A stretch of DNA of 64,000 nt, taken from NCBI GenBank assembly GCA_036924255.1, contig JAUPFN010000010.1, positions 2,446,501 to 2,510,500 of the forward strand, given 5' to 3'. Positions 51,233 to 62,720 of this stretch are shown here, one piece after another; the first letter of the stretch is position 1, and every line of letters begins with the position of its first letter. The translations under genes were made by a program, and so were the position numbers. Under the pieces are notes generated by a model. That model made no database searches. It was not told the DNA's origin and worked only from the letters and a program-made list of their open reading frames with translations. The stretch is from Apodemia mormo (taxonomy: Eukaryota > Arthropoda > Insecta > Lepidoptera > Riodinidae).

Positions 51233-52705
51233 ATAATATTAGCACAGAATTATTGAAAAATATTGCCAATGTAATATCAAGACCTCTTAGCCATATAATT
51301 AATTTGTCATATTTGGAAGGTAAATTTCCAGAACAATTAAAAAAGTGTATTGTCAAACCATTGTGTAAAAAAGGAGATATGTGCGATATGAACAATTATA
51401 GACCTATTACTTTAATTCCAGTTATTTCAAAAATCTTTGAAAAAATTATGTATGAAAAGCTCTATAATTATTTACTTGATTTTGGCCTACTAAAAATAAT
51501 CAATATGGATTTAGGAAAGGTAGGTCTACTACATTAGCATGTTTTGATTAAGCGAAGAGCATAACTGAATGTCTCAATAAGAAAATGTATCCACTTTGTG
51601 TATTTTTGGATATGAGCAAGGCATTTGATTTAGTTTCACACAATATTTTACTATCAAAACTTGAAAAATATGGTATTAGAGGGAAGGCTTTACATTGGAT
51701 ATAGTTACTTAGAAAATAGGAAACAATGCGTCGAAATATCTAAAATAGACGGAAACCGTAAAAAAATATTTACTTCAAACTACCCTGTTAACAAACTGTT
51801 TTAGGACCCTTGCTATTTTTAATTTATATCAATGATCTTCCTGATAGTACACAACATGATTGCTTTTTATTTGCTGATGACACTACCCTACTTATTAAAT
51901 GTAAAAATAAAAAAGACTTGGTAAACGAAACAACTGAAACCTTACTTCAAGTTTCAGACTGGTTAATTAATGATAATTTAAAAGTTAATGTAACTAAAAC
52001 ATAATTAGTTCAATTTCAGAACTACCACAGTAATATTACTAAAAACACAAATGTATTTTTAAATAAAGTAAATATAGATGATGTAGATTATAAAAACTTT
52101 TTAGGAATAATTATTGACAAATATTGTAATTGGAAAGCACACATTGAATCTCTATGTAATAAGATTGATAGATTTGTCTATGTCTTAAGAAGACTAAGAG
52201 AAGTAGGAAACGTAAAAGCCTCCCTATTAGCATATCATGGATATGTATCTTCTAATTTACAACATGGAATTCCTATTTAGAAAATTCTGTTGAATTGGTA
52301 CGAATTTTTAGAGTCCAAAAGAAATGTATTCGAGCAATATATGGTGTTAATCAGTTACATTCCTGTAAGCCACTTTTCAAGTCTCTTAAGGTACTTCCCT
52401 TACCATGTTTGTATATTTTAGAGGTATGCGTATTTGTAAAAAAGCACCAAAAGTTATTTAAAACAAATGCTGAAGTCACTGGTAACTCATATTTTAGGAA
52501 TAGTAAAAAATTATATGTGCCTAATCAAAAATTAAATATTTTTATAAAAAATGTGTATTGTATGTCAATTATTATATACAATCATATTCCTGATAGTCTT
52601 AAATCATTACCTATAAATAAATTTCGCAAAAAGTTTTTTGATTTGCTGTTAGATAAAACTTATTATGATATTAAAGAATTTTTAGCCGATAAAATAAAAT
52701 ATTAA
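51233..52705 (+). pseudogene. Jockey/CR1-like LINE reverse transcriptase, broken
   Basis: Domains in order: fingers (KCIVKPLCKKGDM, NNYRPITLIPVISKIFEKIM to about 51470), the palm motif A region (FLDMSKAFDLVSHNILLSKL, 51600-51660), GPLLFLIYINDLP (about 51800), the catalytic FADDTT at 51870-51887, NDNLKVNVTKT (to 52004), FLGIIIDKYCNWKAHI (52100), then the C-terminal tail with YNHIPDSLKSLPINKFRKKF and a stop at 52705. The palm aspartates are intact. At least four frameshifts or stops (near 51500, 51550, 51700, 52003, 52280) prevent expression. The endonuclease domain is absent between 46976 and here, replaced by the nested insertions. The clade call is by motif only. Confidence 0.78.
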
Positions 52706-52873
52706 TGGATAGAAATATAAGTTTGTTGAATTGTCCTTAAAAACTTTCAATGTACCTAGAAAAAATATTTTGTTATTTTGTTGGGTTTTTGTTAAAGTTT
52801 TGTTACGTTGTGTTTGTTGTTACATTTTTTTGTTCACAAAGTTTGAGTGAATTTGTTTTGGTTTTCCATCAAA

Positions 52874-53180
52874 ATGGATCCTCTGCCAAGTACATCACAA
52901 AAAGACGTGGATGTTTTTTTGGCCCCAAGAGAAAAACGTCCACGAAAAGCTTTCAATGTTTCTGAAAAAGTAAAGATCCGCAATGCTTACATGTACGTGA
53001 AAAATGAAACTTCTGCGCAATTGGAGGCCTTTGAAGTTGTGAGCAAAGTTGCTGACTTATTGGTTGCTGACTTATAGGTTATTCACCTCAAGCTCTGTTT
53101 ATAACGTTTTGAAGGAAGTAAATAATGGTGCGCTGCCAACTCCTACTAAAAAAACTGGACCAAGTTTCCACGATAAAATT
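52874..53180 (+). pseudogene. DNA-transposase N-terminal scrap
   Basis: From an ATG the frame reads MDPLPSTSQKDVDVFLAP, then KAFNVSEKVKIRNAYMYV and EVVSKVADLL. After a frameshift near 53080 it continues SSSVYNVLKEVNNG and GPSFHDKIYEF. A helix-turn-helix-like order (EKVxIRN...VSKVADLL...SSVYxVLKE) suggests the DNA-binding N-terminus of an IS630/Tc1-mariner-like DDE transposase. The catalytic domain is missing, so this is tentative. Confidence 0.4.
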
Positions 53181-54940
53181 TATGAATTTACATTCTCTTA
53201 AATTAGTAGTATCATTAGTATTAGTATCATTTTATTTCTATTAAAGGAGTACCTAGTTGTTTAGATATACTACTATATATATATATATATATAAGGAAAT
53301 ATTCCTTTTCCATATCGAATAATTTCGCAACGTCACTGTTTAGTACTTGTCATAACGTTGCAACACAGAAATTGTCTAATGGTGTGACTGATATATTAGT
53401 ATTCGCTAAGATACTAGTAATATTGGAAGGATTCGTGTATTAGTAATCCGGCGAACTGTAATATGCTAATATTTCATATTTGCCTAATCTCTGTAACGGC
53501 TATCCAAAATGAATCAGATAATATCATTCGGAATAGTTCGGATTCACTAGATTGGCGGCGTCCGTCGGATTCCTGAAAATATTCAAATATTTTCACGATA
53601 CGCCGCGCCATACGCACAAATGAGACAGACGTATTTCCTGCAGTATCAGTATCAGATCTTATTACTCTTTGCTTTAAGGTTCAAATTGCCGTGAAATATT
53701 ATTTAATACTGATATATTATTTAAGATATTTTCCTGTAGTATCAGTATCAGACCTTATTACTATTGATTTAAGGTCCAAAATCCAAATTACAGTGAAATA
53801 TTAGTTAATACTGATATATTAGTTAAGATATAATATTTCAAAGTGAATACTGAATATATTGAACAGGTACGAATACTAGGTATTTTACGATACTAGGCGG
53901 CACCTATTCCATTTTTCACAAGACTACACCCGTATTCATAAACGATACTATGAGATTGCATAGTATTAGTGAGTGTATATGGTCGTTTAAAGCGATTTAT
54001 AGAAACACATAGTAGTGAGGCGTATTTATCGTAACAGGTACCAATCACAGGTATTCGTAGATACTAGGTAACAATTGTTCCTATAATATCAAATATCTGT
54101 TGAAAAATATCAGTCACAATACTGAATCACAATGCACTACGTCCTTCAGTCACAGTAGGTACTAGGTACTAGGTAGGTACTCAATAACAGATATTCGTGT
54201 TACCTGTTCTTCGTATGTATTAGTCTATCTCGCTCACACCCGTTTAGTTGAATCTTGCTAAAACGAGAAGCACCTAGTATTTATTATCCGAAAATTCAAA
54301 TAGTAATCTCATACGAAGATATCTTCCTAGAACAGTGACAACTATTTCTAATCGTATAATCTTATCTGTTACTAATTTTCAATTCAGAAACACTGCAAGA
54401 ATAATGCTAACATTATTACGCACGTTGGAGAATTACGTCCTTTTGTAGGTATGTAATAAAAAAAAAGGTCAAATTTCAATTATATAAATAAAATTATCAA
54501 TACGCTCGTATAAGATCTAAATTATGGTCAAATATTTTTTGCTTCATAGTAAAATTACAACAGAAATTACTTGAGTTCGAAAAATTTAAATAACAGCGCG
54601 TTTCCAAACGCCTTTGTTAGCATTGACGCCATTGGCCAGAAAATGTTCAATGTAACTGCGACTTTAATACTTAATTATAAAGGCGATATTAATTAGACAC
54701 AAGGTCTTAACTTTTGGTAATTTGTTTGCTGTCTCTTATTTCGGTTAATTTTCTTTCAATTTCGTTTGAATTTACTTAGCGAAAGCAATAAAATTGTTTC
54801 GTAAACAAAATTTTAATAGTGCGAATAAAAATACTTAGTATTCATATTATTTTTTGTGTATATAATAAATTAGGATATAGCTGTGAATTTTAAATAATTT
54901 AGGTTTAAGTTGTATAAAAGTTTTTATAATATTAGTTCAG
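53180..54940. other. Non-coding DNA 5' of the hAT transposase
   Basis: Rich in 'tactaggt', 'gtatcag' and 'cagatattcg' motifs (53880-54260), which may be subterminal repeats of the hAT element. It includes a short TA microsatellite (53273-53293). The left terminal inverted repeat was not located. Confidence 0.4.
53635..53833. repeat. Tandem duplication, 96-bp unit x2
   Basis: 'agtatcagtatcaga' then 'cttattact' starts at 53642 and again at 53738. Both units end with 'tactgatatatta' and 'ttaagata'. Divergence is modest. Confidence 0.82.
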
Positions 54941-54944
54941 AAAA

Positions 54945-56868
54945 ATGGCAAATGTAAATAAAAGAGTGAGTGTTGTGTGGGACCATTTTGTAGACGTAGG
55001 TGGGCACTATGCGAGCTGTAATATATGTAAGGCCAAATTATCTTTTAAGTCATCCGTAACGAATTTAAAAAACATATGGATAAAAAGCATCCCACGGTTC
55101 GGGTGATTTCCAGAACTGGCAGCTCAAATACCAGCAATCAGGTTTTGCTCTTACCCCAGGTTCACGCATCCTTCAGAACATCAGATGAGGTACCTGCTCA
55201 ATCAACGTCCACGCCGCTACCTCAATCATTCCCAGATTTACCATCACAACCGGTAAATTCCCAGATGGTTTTGCAGCCACCCTTAAGAAGAACATATGGC
55301 CATCAGCCCATAAGTAATTTTGTATCCAGACGTAGCAACTCAAAAATAGAAATTGACAAAAAAGTTATGAACCTATTTACAATGGACTTTCAGCCGTTCA
55401 AAATAGTCGAAGATCGTGGCTTTCGGGAGTTAATGGCGTACGCGTTCCCAAATTATACTATTCCCACCAGAAAATTTTTTGCTAATAACATGTTACCGGC
55501 AATTTATGAAAAATTAAAGGCCGATTTAATAGATATTGTACATACGCAGGTGAGATCGATTTGTATTACAGTGGACATCTGGACATCGCGAGCCAATGAT
55601 TTGATGCTGGCGGTGACTGGACACTACATCGAAGAAGAAAAGTTTGCGACAAGATCGTTACTCCTAGACTGTATACCTTTAATGGAGAACCACACAGCAA
55701 AAAATATAGCTGACGCCATACGAGGAATATGTGTAGACTGGAATGTGGTCGACAAAATTCTATTGGCCGTGTCTGATAATGGTGCGAACATCAAAGGCGC
55801 TATCGAGCGGGAACTCAGGTGGAAACATTTTCCCTGTTATACCCACACTTTAAACTTGGCGGTCAATGACACTCTAAAAGAAGGATACATTGCCGAATTA
55901 ATATTAAAAATAAAAGGAATTGTTCGGCATTTTAAACAAAGCAACCTTGCTTGGGAAAAACTGAAAAAGTACCAGGAACAAGCGGGTGCCACACTTAAAC
56001 GGCTTTTGCAAGACGTTCCAACAAGGTGGAACTCCACCTATTATATGATTCAAAGATGTGTGCAACTTAAAGAACCGCTCAATAGCGCAATGATTAACCT
56101 AGGGCTGACGGCAATAACAGGTTACGAGTGGTTTTTATGTGAAGAATTGTGCCTGGTTCTTCACCCATGTGAAGAAGTCACTCGGAAGTTAAGTGGGCAA
56201 AAATATATTACCGGCAGTCTAGTTATTCCTATCACAATAGGAATGATAAGGGCCTTAGAAAACTTGGGGTCTCAAAAAAATTTCATGCCATTAGTAGACA
56301 CTGTGCGGCAAGACTTAATAAGTAATTTAAAAAGAAGATTTGCAAATTTAAATCAAAGTAAAACCTTCGGCAACTGCATGTTCTTAGACCCTAGGTTCAA
56401 ATTTTATTTTGATGACCCCATAGTCGCGGAAGAAACAAAAAGGCTCATCATAACCTTGGTTGCAACCGAAGATTCCCGTATGCGAAGATCTGTTCAGGAC
56501 CAAGATGTACAAATACCGATCCCATCAATATCAAGCCAAGCGAAATCCATATAGCTGAATTTCGAGCAAAAGATGCAGGGTGTCCAGCCAGAAGGTACAG
56601 CTCAATCCCGTGCTATCGTGGAGGTGCAGCGGTACTATGACGATAAAATTATTGCGAGGACCGACTGCCCCGTGCAGTGGTGGCGAGAACATAAAACAGT
56701 CTATCCCACCTTGTATAAAGTAAAGCAGTAAACAAACTTAATGCGATGGCATCATCAGTTCCCTGCGAAAGAGTATTCTCAGCTGCTGGGAATATTCTTA
56801 ACGAAAGAAGAACACGTTTAGGGGTAAGAAAGCTACAGCAGCTGTTGTTTTTACATCAAAACATGTAA
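54945..56868 (+). mobile_element. hAT transposon coding region, recently disabled
   Basis: The original gene runs from ATG at 54945 to about 56868. The first part reads VSVVWDHFVDVGGHYASCNICK, a BED zinc finger start (Trp-x-x-Phe, then CxxC). At 55063-55075 a run of six A breaks the frame. One base fewer than a seven-A run separates the CxxC part from the HMDKKH part that should supply the zinc-finger histidines. The body (55076-56554) is open. A stop TAG at 56552 follows 'ccat', with the same frame continuing open to 56728 (EVQRYYDDKI, QWWREHKTVYPTLYK). After another frame change near 56720 it reads VPCERVFSAAGNILNERRTRL, the hallmark of the hAT C-terminal dimerisation domain. So only about three lesions separate it from an intact frame. 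A fragment of a sibling copy is at 63070-63190. Confidence 0.85.
55076..56554 (+). CDS. hAT-family transposase, main body
   Basis: An open frame of 492 codons with an ATG. Residues 1-90 are a low-complexity Ser/Pro/Gln linker after the BED finger. The catalytic RNase H-like fold shows the first Asp in TVDIWTS (D167) and the second in VSDNGAN (D234). It also shows the Cys/His pair in HFPCYTHTLNL (C254, H257) and the invariant Trp in DVPTRWNST (W318). The third acidic residue and the dimerisation domain lie beyond the stop at 56552, in the part described for the whole element. Most related zinc-finger BED hAT transposases are about 600-700 residues, so this part is short only because of the 5' frameshift and 3' stop. 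The enzyme would excise and insert hAT DNA with 8-bp duplications, and the MITEs at 5701 and 19634 carry such duplications. Whether it acted on those MITEs is not shown: their ends were not found at this locus. Confidence 0.85.
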   Translation: MDKKHPTVRVISRTGSSNTSNQVLLLPQVHASFRTSDEVPAQSTSTPLPQSFPDLPSQPVNSQMVLQPPLRRTYGHQPISNFVSRRSNSKIEIDKKVMNLFTMDFQPFKIVEDRGFRELMAYAFPNYTIPTRKFFANNMLPAIYEKLKADLIDIVHTQVRSICITVDIWTSRANDLMLAVTGHYIEEEKFATRSLLLDCIPLMENHTAKNIADAIRGICVDWNVVDKILLAVSDNGANIKGAIERELRWKHFPCYTHTLNLAVNDTLKEGYIAELILKIKGIVRHFKQSNLAWEKLKKYQEQAGATLKRLLQDVPTRWNSTYYMIQRCVQLKEPLNSAMINLGLTAITGYEWFLCEELCLVLHPCEEVTRKLSGQKYITGSLVIPITIGMIRALENLGSQKNFMPLVDTVRQDLISNLKRRFANLNQSKTFGNCMFLDPRFKFYFDDPIVAEETKRLIITLVATEDSRMRRSVQDQDVQIPIPSISSQAKSI

Positions 56869-57054
56869 ATATAACTTAAACCTGTAAATAGTGATTTTGT
56901 ACATAAAATGAATTGAACACTTTTAAATGCGCCAGTTCGAGAAACGAAATAACACATTTATATTTTTTTAAATATAAATATATTCTCGAAAATTCAATGA
57001 ACTGACAGTGCTAAGCCTGTTTTAAAGCATGAAGGAAAGTGTTTAGTTTGCCCC

Positions 57055-57150
57055 TATTTTCTAAAATCGAATTTTCACCAGATCTCCACATTTTGAGGTC
57101 CTAGGAACCTTTTCCGACTATTTTCACGATGACGTCAGTATGTCTGGATT

Positions 57151-57195
<45 letters not shown>

Positions 57196-57216
57196 GTGTG
57201 CGCGTGTGTGTGTGTC

Positions 57217-57252
<36 letters not shown>

Positions 57253-57455
57253 CGTGTCTGTGTATGTGTGTGTGTGCATTCGTGTGTGTGTATTTATGTG
57301 TGTATGCGTGCGTGTGTGTATGTGTGTGTGTGTGTAAACATCTCATAACTTTTGAACGGCTTCACCGATCGAAACGCGGTCAACCACGATGCGCTAGATT
57401 GGATTCCGCTCAACTTAGACTTTCTGAAAACGTGATCCGATTCGGCTTAGGAGAT
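57055..57455 (+). mobile_element. Family F element cut by a Helitron
   Basis: Family F landmarks 'tctccacattttgaggtcct', a TG/TGCG microsatellite (57152-57334), 'aaacatctcataacttttga', 'cgctcaacttagactttctg'. Similarity ends at 57456, where a Helitron 3' end begins. Confidence 0.75.
57152..57334. repeat. (TG)n compound microsatellite
   Basis: About 180 bp of TG with TGCG and TGTC variants. Cys/Val-only open frames across it are artefacts. Confidence 0.97.
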
Positions 57456-57456
57456 A

Positions 57457-57500
57457 CTAGCTGTACCCGCGACTTCGTTCGCGTTTGGCCATCCTTGCAG
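57457..57500 (-). mobile_element. Helitron 3' end (minus strand)
   Basis: On the minus strand a GC stem (cgaacgaagtcgcggg) then TACAGCTAG and T, i.e. A|CTAG on the plus strand at 57456-57460. The 5' end should lie to the right but was not found. Confidence 0.6.
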
Positions 57501-58730
57501 AGTAATTATTAGGAACTGACCACAGTATTTCTCGTATTCAGCAATACTTTGGACGGCGAAGCACTTTTATCAAATGAGAAATATTAAGAAAAGATTCTTT
57601 TAGTGTGGATTTGAAAACACGTTGACTTTGATAACGAACCTTGTGTCTTGTAGGGATTTAGGCAGTGTTTAACTGAAGTCACCTCGCCTTTTCTTTTCTA
57701 CAGTCATGCTTACAGTTTTATTTGTATGCCATTATATACTTATTCCATTTAAAAAATGATTTTATATTTGAATAAAATCATTTTTGCAAAACCTATTTTT
57801 TATAGAAAGGAAAATTGCACACCGGTGAAGCAAATGTCTTCATCTGTATTATAATTTTTAAACATGGCTGGGGCTATCCATCCACCGGATAAAAGTGTCG
57901 CAACTAAAATACGCCACTGCCAGGGCAATCATAATCAGCCAAGAGGCTGCGAATTTAATTCTTATTTGTAAAAAAATGTTTTTGTCTACCTTGAAGTGAG
58001 TCCAAAAAAACTTCCACCCAGAGTTATTTACGGTGTTATCCTTACTCCATTGACAGCTGTTATATTTGTTATATTACGTGCAACGTTTGTCACATCAGAG
58101 CCGTTTCAGAGCAGAAGGCTCGGTCAATAATCCTTCAGGAGTTACCGCGTACGAAAAAATTAAAAAAAATGTGGTTAAACATAACTTTGAGATTTTTCAA
58201 CCAGTTAATTTTTTCCCAAGACAACGGTTTTCATCTTGCTAAAACTGCGTTTAATGCTTTTTGAAAGATTAAAATCGATAAAATCGCGATCAAAAGTTAC
58301 AGCATTAAAACTTCAAAATAGACATTTTTGGTTTCAACAACCTTAGATATTATTATCATAACAACTTTAAGATTTTTTGAGGGCAAAAGATTGAAGGTGG
58401 AAGTATTGGCTTGTACCTAGGTTCCTAATGGGCAACGATGATATTTAAGCTAACTAATTTTAAAATCCATGGTGTATGTCTGATAATTAACAATATCTGA
58501 CTCCATTGCAGTAGTATTAGTCAAGACCTATAAAGTCAGGGCGAAATAAATAGTATTTGCTTCCAGTAAACGTTATAACTGCAATGTTATTATTATTAAG
58601 CATAATATCTTGACCGTGGAGGAGGACGTGTGGGGGTTAGGAACATTTTGTTTAAAACAATTAAAATACGGCTTTTTGCAATTTTTTGCCAATATTTCGT
58701 AAAATACGCGTGGAATCGACATGTTTTTTT
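57500..58730. other. No gene recognised
   Basis: May contain the body of the Helitron that ends at 57457. No open frame over 60 codons. Confidence 0.4.
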
Positions 58731-58734
58731 ATTA

Positions 58735-58815
58735 TCAATAGGGAAGCGCTTGACTACGATCTCGCCTGACGGTAAGCTAAGATGCGGCCTATGATAGAAC
58801 GCGCTTCCCTAGAAG
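58735..58815 (-). repeat. Jockey-type LINE 3' end
   Basis: 'gggaagcgcttgactacgat', 'ctcgcctgacggtaagctaa' and 'gatgcggcctatgat' match 2343-2430. Only the 3' end of the element is present. Confidence 0.72.
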
Positions 58816-58899
58816 TTCCCTAGAGTTCGAAGAGTTCAAAAAATCTAGTTTATATAAATGATACTTAGGAAATTAATGTTTGAAAAATATACATCATAT

Positions 58900-59835
58900 T
58901 TTTTAAAATTGATGATTGATTGTGATCTTTCGAATGGCATTCAACGCAATTGTTTAACTCAAAATTGTTTTAATCGATAGGTTAAAAAATGTCAAAGAAA
59001 TGTAAAAAAAACTTTTTTTAATTTTTTAAAACTTTTTTTTATATTGAATCGTCACTGACAAATCCCAAATAAATCCAGTTTTGAACCAATTTCCAGTATT
59101 TAGTGCGGTTTTGTAGAGGGCAAACCTAATTCGATTTTTATATCAAACGGTATATTGACCTGAAAGTTTTTTAAAAAATCTGTAATAAGTTTACTGTAAA
59201 CAACGTAATTTTAATGTTTGAAAAGCTGTACCTTTTGAAAATTTGACTCGATTTTGATTTTTGAAATTCAATATAGTTTTTTTAGTAAGTACTAAAATAT
59301 TGCAGAAGATTAAAAATGATTAGTTAAAAAAATTCGAAGTTATGTCGAAAAAAATAACTCCGAACGGATAAATATATTTTGATGCAATTTGTGCATTGGA
59401 GGCAGTTTTTTGAGAAGTAAAGCTGATTAAATTTTGTACTATATCGGTTCATTAATCTGGAAATTGTATTAAAAAAATATTGTTCCGCCAAAAACCTTTG
59501 TGAGGTTTTCCAAAATTTCTCAAAATCTCCTTTACTGAATTAGTTAAAATTTTCAGGAAGTCTAAGTTGAGTGGAATCCAATCGAATCCCATTAACCACG
59601 TTTCGATCGATCAAGCCGTTCAAAATTAATGAGATGTTTACATACACACATACACACTCACGCGCGCACACACACACACACACATACATACATATGTCAT
59701 CATGAAAATAGTCGGAAAAGGTTCCTAGGTCCTCAAAACGTGGAGATCTGGTGAACACTCGATTTTCGAAAATCGAGGCAAAATCAGTAACTTCCTTATC
59801 TACGTAGCTACGTAGCGGGAAGTTAAAAATATATA
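58900..59835 (-). mobile_element. Family F element, best-preserved left end
   Basis: On the minus strand it starts AACTTCCCGCTACGTAGCTA, contains a CA/TG microsatellite (59640-59695) and the usual phrases. A short extra copy of the terminus ('gtagcgggaagttaaaaata') lies at 59906-59925. The right end is indistinct near 58900. Confidence 0.72.
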
Positions 59836-59839
59836 CCTA

Positions 59840-60165
59840 ATTAAAAAGATAAAAAGTTATTTATTCAAGTTTTCTTTTTAGAATAATTTTTATTTAAAGC
59901 AAATTTCGTAGCGGGAAGTTAAAAATAAATAAATTAACACATGGCTTTGTAGTTTGTTATTAATAAAAAACAAAATAGCCTTTGACTAAGAAGCTATTCT
60001 TTTTCATTGAAAACAATTTGCAATAAAAAAACATCTTGTTGCACTTTTCTTAAATTTATTAATATTTTCATTCTCTAAAAAATATTTTAAATGTAAATTT
60101 GTATCATTTTCAATAAGCAAGATAAGCAGTCAAGGGTTTTTTTATTATTATAACAATCTACTCTG
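59840..60165. other. No gene recognised
   Basis: AT-rich spacer apart from the extra family F terminus at 59906. Confidence 0.45.
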
Positions 60166-60170
60166 CCTCG

Positions 60171-60520
60171 TGGTCTAGGGACAGCCTATTTGGCTCAGGT
60201 CATGAGGTCCCGGGTTCAATCCCCGGATCGGTCAAAGATGTTATTGAGATATTTTCGAGGATTTTCTCGAAAATCTAAAATCTCAGTAGCAACACGGAAA
60301 CTGGCGGAGTGGTATTTATATTACCACTGCCGTGCCTCGGATGAGCACGTAAAACTTTCGGTTCCAGTTATCGCTAAAAATAGTCGATCGAATATGCGGC
60401 GATGAGGATTACCATTTATCTCACCACCGACAAACCGGTGAATCGCGGTGAACCGGAAAGTCTATAGACGGTCGGTTTACTCTGCCTACGTCGCAAGGGA
60501 ACCGGGCGTGATGATACTTT
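60171..60520 (+). mobile_element. tRNA-headed SINE type D, full length
   Basis: The head 'cctcgtggtctagggacagc' (A-box-like) and 'cccgggttcaatccccgg' (B-box), then 'gttattgagatattttcgag', 'gcctcggatgagcacgtaaa', 'cgatgaggattaccatttat', and the end 'accgggcgtgatgatacttt' plus an A-rich tail. Diverged relatives: 11868-12100 and 26805-27062. Confidence 0.8.
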
Positions 60521-60834
60521 AATAAAAAACAACAACGCCACGTAATTTTTCCTCACATTTTTGATTTTTGATTCTCACAAATAAAGGAAAGTTAAGTATC
60601 TTTTGATAGAATTTGTTTTGATGAAGTTATATGTGTGTAATTTTTTTCTGTAAGATGTTGATCTTATTCTGGACAGAACTTATAAGTACATGTTCGTATA
60701 TTCTACTTAACAATTTTTTGTAAAGTATTTTGGAGTCCGACGTTAGTCAGTATACAAAGTGGCTTAGGCACTTGCAGAAGTTTCATTCATTTTAAAAGAT
60801 AACTGATTGATGTATCTAATTTTGAAATATTTAC

Positions 60835-61050
60835 CGTGTTGTCTTAGCGGTCCGGTGACGTCGTTGACCATATGAGATCCCGGGTCCGATTCCCGGGTCA
60901 GGCAAAACAAAATGTACTTTTTCAGTTTTCTGATAAAACAACATTGCCCGAGATTGACTTGCCACCTATCACATTGTGAGAGAGTATTTTCGGCTAATCG
61001 TAGGCACACTTCTTGCACCTCAGGATATGGGCGTGTAGATACTTTTTTAT
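60835..61050 (+). mobile_element. SINE type B, full length
   Basis: 'tgaccatatgagatcccggg' then 'tccgattcccgggtc' (B-box region), 'ctttttcagttttctgataa', 'ctatcacattgtgagag', and an end 'ggcgtgtagatacttttt'. Confidence 0.8.
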
Positions 61051-61054
61051 CCTT

Positions 61055-61615
61055 TTTTACGTTATGCAATGTAAAAACAAAATAGTGAATTTTCCCAATA
61101 GCCTATCCTTACGTTAAATTTTATAAAGAACAAATTCTATTAGTACACTCAATTTCGATTAGATGCATCTTTTCTGAGATATTAGCAAAAACCTGAAAAT
61201 TGACCTGTTATATTTTCAAATATATTATAATTATTCTTATATAAATAAATAAAATGTTTAGGTTTGTATTTTACACATATTTTACTAATTTTTAAGCTAG
61301 TAAAATTGCATTTATAATAACTTTAATAAAAAAGTATACATTCTAGAACTGAATCTGTCGTAACACTATGAAATGATAATGCTAACTTATATTGAGCCGT
61401 GCGTTCAAAGGTTTTGTATACACTTCGGGTGTCACGTTCAACTGGACTTACCACCCGAAACCGTTGAAACTTCTGATGTCTATAACTTCTAAATTATAAA
61501 ACTCATGAACTTGAAATTTTTAAGGGATAATCTATATAGTACTTACTTTTAAACAAAAAAATAATAAAGGATTTCGGATGACAGGTTAATGAATTAAAGC
61601 TAAATATACGTTTTT
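61055..61615. other. No gene recognised
   Basis: AT-rich, no repeat partner and no open frame of note. Confidence 0.45.
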
Positions 61616-61619
61616 ATCT

Positions 61620-61757
61620 TCATCCCCTATCCCACGGGAACCATACTGAATTTTGGGATAAAAAATATCCTATAACCTTCTTCGGAGTAGTAGCTCTAAT
61701 CATGCTAAATTTCATTTGAATCCGTTCAGTAGATTCGGCGTGATGCGCGGCCTTGAT

Positions 61758-61790
<33 letters not shown>

Positions 61791-61909
61791 AATTAAAAAA
61801 ATTACATTTTTCGCTTCAGTATAGATTAAAGAGTATCTTCCAAAAAAAATTTTTAAAATATCTTCAATGTACAGAAATCGACCTCTTACAGTTTTATTAT
61901 ATGTATAGA
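61620..61909 (-). mobile_element. Helitron, longer variant
   Basis: On the minus strand it starts TCTATACATATAATAAAAC after an A. The (CTGT)n tract (61758-61789) and 'aatctactgaacggattcaa' follow. The CTAG end was not located. Confidence 0.6.
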
Positions 61910-62720
61910 TTGAGAAATTTTGAAAAAAAACTTCAATGAGATATGAAAAAAAAATTTGGCGAAACAGTATTTTTTTTTTGATATAACTCCTAGATTAATT
62001 TACTAATCGAGTATAAATCTAATCATCTCTATTCCTCAAAGAAACTGCGTCTAATACATAAATTGCATGAAAATCGTTAGCTGTTGTTGACGAAAAATTA
62101 AAAAAAAATGTTTTTCGACATGTTGTCACACCTATGTTCGAAATATTTCAAACAATCGTTTTCGACCTTCTACAATATTTTAGTACTCAAAAAACAACGT
62201 CAAATGCAGTTTAAAAAATCAAAATCAAATCAAGTTTTCAAAAGTTACAGGTTTTTAAATTTTGCTTTGATACTTATTTGATATTTTTAAACAACTTTCA
62301 GGCTAATATACCGATTGACTTAAAAATCTTATCAGCTTTTTTAAAAAAAAAAAACTGCGTCAAATATCGTTAATTGGATCAAAATCGGTCAACTTTTTTG
62401 GGATTTATCAATGAAAGAATTTTGGATTTTTTCAATATTGCTTCGAAATTTTAAACCTATTGATTATGTAGCTAAAATAGTACATTAGATTACAAAAAAA
62501 TTAGTTGAATGTAATTCGAAAAATCAAAATTGATTATCGTTTCCAAAATGCACAGCTTTTCAAAAATTAATATACCTACTGTTATTTCAACTAACTAGAT
62601 GTATGAACTAAAAAAATCGATGCTTATAGTTTCAACTTCTTTTAGCTTAAAATACGTGATTTTAGCGGGAAGTTTCAGGAATGGCCAGCAGAGTTAACCG
62701 TTTACACATTTTTTAAGATG
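61910..62720 (+). mobile_element. Family F element, right part
   Basis: Family F phrases from 'gaaacagtatttttttt' to 'gcgggaagtttcaggaatgg' and 'gtttacacattttttaag'. The left end is cut by the Helitron at 61909. Confidence 0.7.

Noticed and set aside
55837..56037. 66-codon minus-strand frame
   Set aside because: It is a shadow of the hAT transposase on the opposite strand.
57101..57512. Overlapping Cys/Val and His/Thr open frames on both strands
   Set aside because: They are translations of the TG/CA microsatellite inside a family F repeat.
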